14,482 bases of DNA from DASVVT01 sp036386415. GTDB lineage: Bacteria > Acidobacteriota > Blastocatellia > Pyrinomonadales > Pyrinomonadaceae. Of the stretch, positions 7,662 through 12,881 are shown piece by piece. How positions within the stretch are numbered: position 1 is the stretch's first letter; each line of letters opens with the position of its first letter. The DNA is taken from NCBI GenBank assembly GCA_036386415.1, contig DASVVT010000083.1:1-14482 (forward strand), written 5' to 3'. A program made the position numbers and the translations under genes. The notes below the pieces were generated by a model. The model worked only from the letters and a program-made list of their open reading frames with translations. It was not told where the DNA came from and did not search any database.

Positions 7662-8252
7662 ATGAAAGTTACCAGCGCCGAATTCATCAAGAGCGGGTTT
7701 GAGGAACGTGATTGGCTGCTTGATCCCTTACCGGAGATAGCTTTCCTTGGGCGCTCGAATGTCGGCAAATCGAGCCTCATTAATTCCCTGCTCGGCGTGA
7801 AGGGGCTGGCGCGCACCTCCCGGACGCCGGGCAGAACGCAGGCGCTCAACTTCTTTCTGATCAATAAGCGTTTCCGTTTCGTTGACCTTCCCGGCTACGG
7901 CTATGCGCGCGTCCCGAAAAATATGAGGGCCGGGTGGGGAGAAATGGCTTCAAACTACCTTGCCAAGCGTGACCTCCTTGTGTTATCAATTCAGATCGTA
8001 GATTCGCGTCACGAACCCACTACCCTGGATTTGCAGCTTGACGAGTGGCTTGCAGCCAATGCAAAGCCGCGAGTCGTAGTTGCCACGAAATCCGACAAGC
8101 TCTCTCAAAATGAGTTGCGAAAAAATATTGAGCGCGCACGGCGCGTGCTCACGGCGGAGCGGGTGATAGCTTATTCCGCCACGACAGGACGGGGACGCGA
8201 AGAAGTTTGGCGCACTATCGAAGAAGCAATCAAGGCAGATGTTAGAGGATAG
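7662..8252 (+). CDS. engB: EngB/YsxC/YihA ribosome-assembly GTPase
   Basis: This 196-residue TRAFAC-class GTPase is required for late assembly of the large ribosomal subunit in most bacteria. The G motifs are all visible: G1 GRSNVGKSS (30-38), G2 region SRTPGRTQ (53-60), G3 DLPGYG (75-80) characteristic of this family, G4 TKSD (142-145), and G5 near YSATTGRG at about 171-178. Length is normal. The start is odd: no Shine-Dalgarno precedes ATG 7662, because the leader is the C/T-rich right arm of heptamer hairpin 1, ending one base before the ATG. The 3' end is also odd: the last four codons and stop (GAT GTT AGA GGA TAG, from 8238) lie within the left arm of heptamer hairpin 2, so the repeat supplies the C-terminal D-V-R-G. 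These last residues fall outside the GTPase fold. Confidence 0.96.
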   Translation: MKVTSAEFIKSGFEERDWLLDPLPEIAFLGRSNVGKSSLINSLLGVKGLARTSRTPGRTQALNFFLINKRFRFVDLPGYGYARVPKNMRAGWGEMASNYLAKRDLLVLSIQIVDSRHEPTTLDLQLDEWLAANAKPRVVVATKSDKLSQNELRKNIERARRVLTAERVIAYSATTGRGREEVWRTIEEAIKADVRG

Positions 8253-8312
8253 ATGTTAGATGTCAGATTTTTGCCTTTAACTAGCATCTAGCATCCGGCA
8301 TCTGACATCTAC
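8238..8312. repeat. Heptamer-repeat hairpin 2 (GATGTTA / TAGCATC), overlaps the engB stop
   Basis: The left arm reads GATGTTA, GAGGATA, GATGTTA, GATGTCA (8238-8265) then GAT. The tip contains TTTTTGCCTTTAA. The right arm reads TAGCATC, TAGCATC, CGGCATC, TGACATC (8282-8309). The arms pair imperfectly: bases 8250-8268 against 8294-8312 match at 15 of 19. The stop codon of engB (8250-8252) lies inside the left arm. Confidence 0.88.
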
Positions 8313-8666
8313 GCTCTTTGCCCCCTTGGGTTTCTCAAGACTTTTTGACGAGGCCACGCGCGGGCGCATTCCGGCATCAAAGGAGAGCCGGAAAATCCCG
8401 CGTACAGTTAGCAAATAAGCCACGAGCCATCAGAGTAGAAATACCGTCACCTCGCGCGCCGACTGTGATAAGGGGCGTCTCACGTGCGCCCGCTCTCGCA
8501 CTCGCGCTGGACGAGTTATCATTTTCCCGATTAAATCAACGCAAGCTTTCATCAAATTGACAACCACGCGCGCGCGCCCGTAGATAGAGCCCGCGCGCCA
8601 TCCGACCATGTAGAAGTTGCGGCGCGAGACCGAAAGAGTGGAGCGCCGCTTGAGAGAAGAAATAAA
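8313..8666 (+). other. Long rho leader and upstream region
   Basis: These roughly 350 bases between hairpin 2 and rho show no convincing gene; the one open stretch of about 80 codons at 8318-8560 has no Shine-Dalgarno and no protein-like pattern. They hold a perfect 7-bp hairpin at 8369-8393 (TTCCGGC and GCCGGAA around an 11-base loop), a candidate promoter at 8557-8586, and a hairpin at 8594-8626 (CGCGCC with GGCGCG). A long leader is in keeping with autoregulation of rho seen in other bacteria. Confidence 0.5.
8557..8586 (+). promoter_or_regulatory. Candidate rho promoter with an alternating CG spacer
   Basis: A perfect -35 box TTGACA lies at 8557-8562 and TAGATA at 8581-8586 after an 18-base spacer. 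The spacer contains 12 bases of strictly alternating purine and pyrimidine (ACGCGCGCGCGC, 8566-8577). The predicted leader would be about 75 bases and would open with the 8594-8626 hairpin. The -10 matches consensus at only three positions. Confidence 0.4.
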
Positions 8667-10088
8667 ATGTCACAACGTACACCACGCACACGCACTACTG
8701 CTACTAACAACACCGCCGCGACTGCCAACGGCAACGAGAACGGCAGCGACGACGGCGCTAACATCGCCACGGCCACCGCCGAAGCTCCGCCGGAGAAGGT
8801 CGAAAAAGCTCCGGCCAAAGACACCAAGGCCGAAGAGATCTTCAATCTCTCCGAGTTGAAAGAGATGTCCATCTCCAAGCTCACGGGGATCGCCAAGGGC
8901 ATGGACGTGCCCGGCGCGACGGGGATGCGCAAGCAGGAGCTGGTCTTTAAGATTCTCGCCGCGCAGACCGAAAAGAGCGGACTGATCTTCTCCGAAGGCG
9001 TGCTTGAGACCTTACCCGACGGGTTCGGCTTCCTGCGCGCACCGGAGTACAACTACCTGCCCGGCCCGGACGATATTTACGTGAGCCCTTCGCAGATTCG
9101 CAAGTTCGACCTGCGCACGGGTGATACTGTCTCCGGCCAGATTCGTCCACCCAAAGAGGGCGAGCGCTACTTTGCGCTCATCAAGGTCGAGGCGATCAAC
9201 TTCGAAGCTCCCGACCAGGCGCGCGAAAAGGTCTTCTTCGATAACCTGACGCCGCTCTACCCGGACGAGCAGTTGAAGATGGAGACGACGCAGGACAACC
9301 TTTCAGCGCGCGTCATAGACCTCGTCACGCCCATTGGCAAAGGACAGCGCGGGCTGATCGTCGCGCCGCCGCGCACAGGCAAGACGATGCTCCTGCAAAC
9401 CATCGCCAACTCGATCACCGAGAACCACCCGGAAGTGACGCTCATCGTGCTCTTGATTGACGAGCGCCCGGAAGAGGTTACGGACATGCAGCGCTCCGTC
9501 AACGGTGAGGTCATCTCCTCGACCTTCGACGAGCCGCCGACGCGTCACGTGCAGGTCGCGGACATGGTTATTGAAAAGGCCAAGCGTCTGGTCGAACACA
9601 AGCGCGACGTGGTCATCCTGCTCGATTCGATCACTCGCCTGGCGCGCGCGCACAATGCCGTCGTTCCGCCTTCGGGCAAGATTCTTTCCGGCGGTATCGA
9701 CTCCAACGCCCTGCAACGCCCCAAACGCTTCTTCGGCGCGGCGCGTAACATAGAGGAGGGCGGCAGCCTGACGATCATCGCGACGGCGCTCATCGACACG
9801 GGCTCGCGCATGGACGACGTGATCTTCGAAGAGTTCAAGGGTACGGGCAACTGCGAAATACATCTCGACCGGCGACTCTCCGATAAGCGACTCTTCCCGG
9901 CCATAGACCTCCAACGATCCGGCACGCGCAAGGAGGAGTTGCTCCTCAGCAAGGAAGACCTCAACCGCATCTGGGTGATGCGCCGCGTCTTGAATCCCCT
10001 CTCGCCCGTCGAGCAGATGGAAGTCGTCCTGGAGCGCCTGGAGAAATCCAAGTCCAACGCCGAATTCCTCGCTTCGATGCAGAGCTAA
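8667..10088 (+). CDS. rho: Transcription termination factor Rho
   Basis: Rho is the hexameric RNA-dependent ATPase that ends transcription at unstructured C-rich sites. The protein is 473 residues. Residues 1 to about 58 form a low-complexity extension rich in Thr, Asn, Ala and Glu (for example TATNNTAATANGNENGSDDG), absent from E. coli Rho (419 residues). The Rho_N helical domain follows (LSELKEMSISKLTGIAK, about 60-100). Next comes the cold-shock RNA-binding fold (LPDGFGFLR ... DDIYVSPSQIRKFDLRTGD). The RecA-like ATPase has Walker A APPRTGKT (K239), Walker B VVILLDSITRLARA, and the Q/R-loop region near PSGKILSGGID. The C-terminus is complete (LERLEKSKSNAEFLASM). The start ATG 8667 is preceded by purine-rich GAGAGAAGAA at 8652-8661. 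The long leader and candidate promoter upstream suggest its own transcription unit. Confidence 0.98.
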   Translation: MSQRTPRTRTTATNNTAATANGNENGSDDGANIATATAEAPPEKVEKAPAKDTKAEEIFNLSELKEMSISKLTGIAKGMDVPGATGMRKQELVFKILAAQTEKSGLIFSEGVLETLPDGFGFLRAPEYNYLPGPDDIYVSPSQIRKFDLRTGDTVSGQIRPPKEGERYFALIKVEAINFEAPDQAREKVFFDNLTPLYPDEQLKMETTQDNLSARVIDLVTPIGKGQRGLIVAPPRTGKTMLLQTIANSITENHPEVTLIVLLIDERPEEVTDMQRSVNGEVISSTFDEPPTRHVQVADMVIEKAKRLVEHKRDVVILLDSITRLARAHNAVVPPSGKILSGGIDSNALQRPKRFFGAARNIEEGGSLTIIATALIDTGSRMDDVIFEEFKGTGNCEIHLDRRLSDKRLFPAIDLQRSGTRKEELLLSKEDLNRIWVMRRVLNPLSPVEQMEVVLERLEKSKSNAEFLASMQS

Positions 10089-10092
10089 AGCC

Positions 10093-10169
10093 CGGTTTCG
10101 AGTTACGAGTTTCGGGTTTCGAGTTAAGAGCACGCGAATCCGCAACTCGTAACTCGAAACTCGAAACCG
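10093..10169. repeat. Heptamer-repeat hairpin 3 (GTTTCGA / ACTCGAA)
   Basis: The left arm from 10095 reads GTTTCGA, GTTACGA, GTTTCGG, GTTTCGA, GTTAAGA. The right arm reads ACTCGTA, ACTCGAA, ACTCGAA and ACC from 10145. The outer 12 bases (10093-10104) pair perfectly with 10158-10169; the inner heptamers pair in several registers. It starts four bases after the rho stop, so it may serve as the 3' end structure of the rho message. Confidence 0.92.
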
Positions 10170-10202
10170 CCCATTGACAAATGGGCGCGGGCTTCGCATA
10201 GT
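10168..10202 (+). promoter_or_regulatory. Candidate glgA promoter with an 8-bp palindrome over the -35 box
   Basis: TTGACA at 10174-10179 and CATAGT at 10197-10202 are spaced by 17 bases. The -35 box lies inside a perfect inverted repeat, CGCCCATT (10168-10175) and AATGGGCG (10180-10187) with the loop GACA. The repeat could be an operator, or a hairpin ending rho transcription. The predicted glgA leader is about 50 bases. Confidence 0.5.
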
Positions 10203-10261
10203 ATCGTTTTAACGCTTTATCAATCTGATTATTAAGTAGCACGCCGCCCCTCGGGCGTGAT

Positions 10262-11695
10262 GTGAAGAGTTTGCGCATTGCGATACTTTCGTCTGAAGCT
10301 GTGCCTTTCGCCAAGACGGGTGGCCTGGCAGATGTCGCTGGTGCGCTACCGAAAGCTCTCGTCGCGGCGGGCGCCGATGCGATGCTCGCTCTTCCGCTCT
10401 ACGAGCAGATTGATCGCGCTCTTTTAGACAAACTGGTCATTGATAATCTGGAAGTTGAATGGCTCGGCGGGCTGGCGCGGGCTCAAGTTTGGTACACCGA
10501 GAAGGCTGGCGCGCCGACTTTTTTGATAGATGCTCCGGGCTATTTCGCGCGCCCCTCGATCTATGGTTTCCGCGACGACCACCAGCGCTTCGCCTTCTTC
10601 TGTCGCGCTGCTCTGGCGCTTATCAAGCGCATGGGAGCGCCGCCCGACATCATCCACGGCAACGACTGGCACTGTGGCTTCGCCGTTGCGGAGCTTCGCG
10701 CGCGTCGCGCTTATGATCCTTTTTACAGTCGAACCGGAACGCTCTTCTCCATACACAACATGGCTTACCAGGGCGCTTTCGATCCTGTCGAGTTAGGCAG
10801 CCTGGGCTTCGGCGCTGCGGAGCTGCGCAATGCTTTCACGATAAACGGGACGGCAGCGGCCTTGAAAGCAGGTCTGATGACTGCGGACGCGCTCTCGACC
10901 GTGAGCCCTCGGTATGCGCTGGAGATTCAATCGCCCGAGCACGGCCACGGTCTTGAATGGGTGCTGCGTGCGCGCAGCGACCGCCTTGTCGGAATCACGA
11001 ACGGCGTCGATTACGACGTCTGGAATCCAGGAACCGACCCGCACATCCCTGCGCACTACGGCGCGGATGATCTGACGGGCAAGCGCATCTGTAAGCTTGA
11101 GCTTTTGCGCCGTTTTGGATTGCCGGAAGATTTGGATCGTCCCATCATCGCGTCCATCTCGCGGCTGACCTCGCAGAAGGGCTACGATCTGATTAAAGAG
11201 GCAGCCGGGGCTATCCTGGACACCGGCGCGTTCTTCATCGCGCTCGGATCGGGCGCGAGCGAGTATGAAGACCTTTTACAAAGGATGCGCGATCACGCGC
11301 CCCGGCAGGTGGGTGTTTACAAAGGATTTAATGAGCCCCTCGCGCATCACATCGAAGCGGGCGCGGATATGTTCTTGATGCCGTCGCTGTTTGAGCCTTG
11401 CGGATTGAACCAGATGTACAGCATGCGCTACGGCACAGTGCCGGTGGTGCGCGCCACCGGCGGACTCGACGATACGGTGGAGGATTTCGATAGGACGCGG
11501 GGCACGGGCACGGGCTTCAAGTTTGGACGCTACACGGCGTCCGCGATGCTTGAAAAAATTCACGAAGCGCTTTACTGTTATGCTGAACCCGAGACATGGC
11601 GGAAGATTCAGCTCAGCGGCATGCGCACAGACAATTCATGGCAAGCCGCCGCGCGAAAGTATCTAGAGCTATACCAAGCGGTATCGAGAATGTAA
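10262..11695 (+). CDS. glgA: Glycogen synthase, GT5 family (ADP-glucose type)
   Basis: This 477-residue enzyme extends alpha-1,4-glucan chains from ADP-glucose for glycogen storage in the cytoplasm. Its length equals that of E. coli GlgA (477). The N-terminal KTGGLADVAGALPKAL (K18) is the glucosyl-donor binding motif. HNMAYQG lies in the N-terminal Rossmann domain. The C-terminal domain has ISRLTSQKGYDLI and the catalytic E-x7-E type region EPCGLNQMYSMRYGTVPVV (E378, at the place of E. coli E377), then RATGGLDDTV. The start is GTG at 10262, which gives the expected MKSLRIAILSSEAVPFAKTG. The bases just before it form a small GC hairpin (CGCCC and GGGCG, 10245-10257) and there is no clear Shine-Dalgarno. 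No other glycogen genes are in the window; neighbours are rho and thioredoxin. ADP- rather than UDP-glucose as donor is inferred from the bacterial GT5 family. Confidence 0.96.
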   Translation: MKSLRIAILSSEAVPFAKTGGLADVAGALPKALVAAGADAMLALPLYEQIDRALLDKLVIDNLEVEWLGGLARAQVWYTEKAGAPTFLIDAPGYFARPSIYGFRDDHQRFAFFCRAALALIKRMGAPPDIIHGNDWHCGFAVAELRARRAYDPFYSRTGTLFSIHNMAYQGAFDPVELGSLGFGAAELRNAFTINGTAAALKAGLMTADALSTVSPRYALEIQSPEHGHGLEWVLRARSDRLVGITNGVDYDVWNPGTDPHIPAHYGADDLTGKRICKLELLRRFGLPEDLDRPIIASISRLTSQKGYDLIKEAAGAILDTGAFFIALGSGASEYEDLLQRMRDHAPRQVGVYKGFNEPLAHHIEAGADMFLMPSLFEPCGLNQMYSMRYGTVPVVRATGGLDDTVEDFDRTRGTGTGFKFGRYTASAMLEKIHEALYCYAEPETWRKIQLSGMRTDNSWQAAARKYLELYQAVSRM

Positions 11696-11704
11696 GGCAT
11701 GAAA

Positions 11705-11774
11705 AGAGGTCAGACATTGGTGATAAGCAAAAGCGGTCTGCCTTTCGCTGAACACCAACCACTCTGGCCCCTCT
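11705..11774. repeat. Decayed hairpin 4 (AGAGGTC-type heptamers)
   Basis: AGAGGTCAGACATTGGTG (11705-11722) faces CACCAA (11753-11758) and CCCCTCT (11768-11774), so both ends of the arms pair (TTGGTG with CACCAA, AGAGG with CCTCT) and the middle is degenerate. The tip holds an inner imperfect stem GCAAAAG with CTTTCGC. The sequence AAAGCGGT in the tip resembles the tip of hairpin 1. It starts ten bases after the glgA stop. Confidence 0.5.
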
Positions 11775-11856
11775 GTCCACTGTTTTATGAGCAATCATCG
11801 GAAGCGCAGCAGCAATGCGGGGTTAAGCCGACGGCTCAGAGTCCGAATAGTTAAAT

Positions 11857-11862
11857 AAGGAG
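11857..11862 (+). promoter_or_regulatory. Strong Shine-Dalgarno of the thioredoxin gene
   Basis: AAGGAG lies 10 bases before ATG 11873. It stands out because three neighbouring genes (engB, the YkgJ-like gene, purA) have no such site. Confidence 0.8.
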
Positions 11863-11872
11863 ATATACAGGT

Positions 11873-12214
11873 ATGAGCGAGTACGTTAACGAAGTCAACG
11901 ACAGCAGTTTTGAGAAGGACGTTCTACAGAGTGACCAGCCCGTGCTGGTAGACTTCTGGGCAGCATGGTGTGCGCCGTGCCGCATGCTTGCGCCGACCGT
12001 CGAAGCGGTGGCCGAAAAGTATTCCGCAACGGCGCGCGTCGTCAAGCTGAATGTTGACGAGAACCCGTCGGTTTCGCAGCGCTATGGCATCAAGGGGATT
12101 CCGACATTAATTCTTTTCAAGGGCGGCAAGGAAGAAGAGCGTGTGGTGGGCGCGACCAGCAAAGAGGCGATCTCACGCATGATAGACAAGCACGTCGTGG
12201 GCGCGAGCGCTTAA
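11873..12214 (+). CDS. trxA: Thioredoxin
   Basis: This 113-residue cytosolic thiol-disulfide reductant is reduced by thioredoxin reductase and serves ribonucleotide reductase and methionine sulfoxide reductase among others. It is a single thioredoxin fold without a signal peptide. VDFWAAWCAPCRMLAP contains the redox pair C33 and C36. The active site is WCAPC instead of the usual WCGPC, a variant known in genuine thioredoxins that may shift redox potential slightly. The buried aspartate is D27 (VDFWA). The cis-proline loop GIPTLILFKGG has P77, and the C-terminal helix is ISRMIDKHV. A strong Shine-Dalgarno precedes it. The 178-base gap after glgA holds decayed hairpin 4, so separate transcription from glgA is likely. 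Family assignment is firm; whether it is the only trxA of the genome is not known. Confidence 0.95.
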   Translation: MSEYVNEVNDSSFEKDVLQSDQPVLVDFWAAWCAPCRMLAPTVEAVAEKYSATARVVKLNVDENPSVSQRYGIKGIPTLILFKGGKEEERVVGATSKEAISRMIDKHVVGASA

Positions 12215-12254
12215 AAGTGTTCCGAGTGGAAGTGGCGCGGGAACCGGATCGCTC

Positions 12255-12294
12255 GAAGTGTGACCCGCCCGCGTCACTTCTCTATGCAAGAGAA
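12255..12294 (+). terminator. Two overlapping hairpins downstream of thioredoxin
   Basis: GAAGTG-t-GAC (12255-12264) pairs with GTCACTTC (12273-12280). The last three bases of that stem also begin a second perfect stem, TTCTCT (12278-12283) with AGAGAA (12289-12294). The two cannot fully coexist. Neither is followed by a T run, so the terminator call is weak. Confidence 0.35.
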
Positions 12295-12308
12295 ACGCGC
12301 TGGTTGAA

Positions 12309-12382
12309 ACCAGAGGCCAGGGGCTAGAGGTCGGATGTCAGTTTTTCGACTTACCTCTAAACTCTGACCACCGACCTCTGAT
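12309..12382. repeat. Heptamer-repeat hairpin 5 (CCAGAGG / ACCTCTG)
   Basis: The left arm reads CCAGAGG, CCAGGGG, CTAGAGG, TCGGATG, TCAG from 12310. The right arm is CTTACCTCT... ending ACCTCTGAT at 12382. The arms (12309-12341 and 12350-12382) align over 33 positions with 22 Watson-Crick pairs plus some G-U, around an 8-base tip TTTTTCGA. The right arm ends four bases before the ATG at 12387. Confidence 0.9.
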
Positions 12383-12386
12383 TTGT

Positions 12387-12794
12387 ATGAAGCATACGCC
12401 TCCACGACGTCGCGTCGCGCGGAAGCTGGCGCTCGAAGAGCGTCTCGCAGAACGCCTGCGCTCGCGCGCCGTCGAAGACGCACGGTTTCGCGCACGCCAG
12501 GCGCAGGGCAAACTCCGCCGCTTCATGAGCGCCAACTTCCGCAAGCAGGAGGTACGAGAGTCGCTTTCATTGCGTCGTGGCGAGTGCAACCGTTGCGGGG
12601 CATGTTGCGAGATTCTCTTTAAATGCCCATTCCTCAAGAAGCACACGGACGGGACAACCACCTGCGGCATCTACGAAGATCGTCCCAACCAGTGCCGCCT
12701 CTTTCCCATCGAGAAGCGCGATCTGGAAGAAGTGCGCGGAACCTGTAGCTTCTACTTCATAGAGAAGCCGGTCAAATTAGAGAGGGCAAGCTAA
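12387..12794 (+). CDS. YkgJ-family cysteine cluster protein (putative Zn/Fe-chelating domain)
   Basis: This 135-residue protein has the CxxCxxCC signature of the YkgJ/UPF0153 family: C67-N-R-C70-G-A-C73-C74, then C80-P, C93-G-I-Y, RPNQC103RLFP and C120. Eight cysteines in this order are thought to bind zinc or an iron cluster. The biochemical role is not established. Residues 1 to about 55 are a highly basic, Arg- and Ala-rich helix, longer than the N-terminus of many family members. The only visible start near the upstream repeat is ATG 12387; it has no Shine-Dalgarno and follows the right arm of hairpin 5 by four bases. An internal ATG at 12525 (MSANFRKQE) would give a shorter protein that keeps all cysteines but also lacks a ribosome site. 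Neighbours are thioredoxin upstream and purA downstream. It is cytoplasmic by the absence of a signal peptide. Confidence 0.85.
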   Translation: MKHTPPRRRVARKLALEERLAERLRSRAVEDARFRARQAQGKLRRFMSANFRKQEVRESLSLRRGECNRCGACCEILFKCPFLKKHTDGTTTCGIYEDRPNQCRLFPIEKRDLEEVRGTCSFYFIEKPVKLERAS

Positions 12795-12797
12795 GAA

Positions 12798-12880
12798 CAG
12801 TAGCCAGTAGACAGTAATCTGTAGACAGCATAAAAGCTGAGTCCTACTGACTACTGACTACTGACTACTGACTACTGACT
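12798..12880. repeat. Heptamer-repeat hairpin 6 (CTACTGA x5)
   Basis: The right arm holds five exact tandem copies of CTACTGA (12844-12878). The left arm is a degenerate inverted version (CAGTAGC, CAGTAGA, CAGTAAT, CTGTAGA from 12798). Bases 12798-12825 pair with 12850-12877 at 23 of 28 positions. The tip includes GCATAAAAGCTGAG. It starts after the stop of the YkgJ-like gene and ends one base before the purA ATG at 12882. Confidence 0.95.
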
Positions 12881-12881
12881 T

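Noticed and set aside
8318..8560. An 80-codon open frame upstream of rho
   Set aside because: No ribosome site, Arg/Pro/Ala-rich translation without pattern, and it runs into the candidate promoter of rho.
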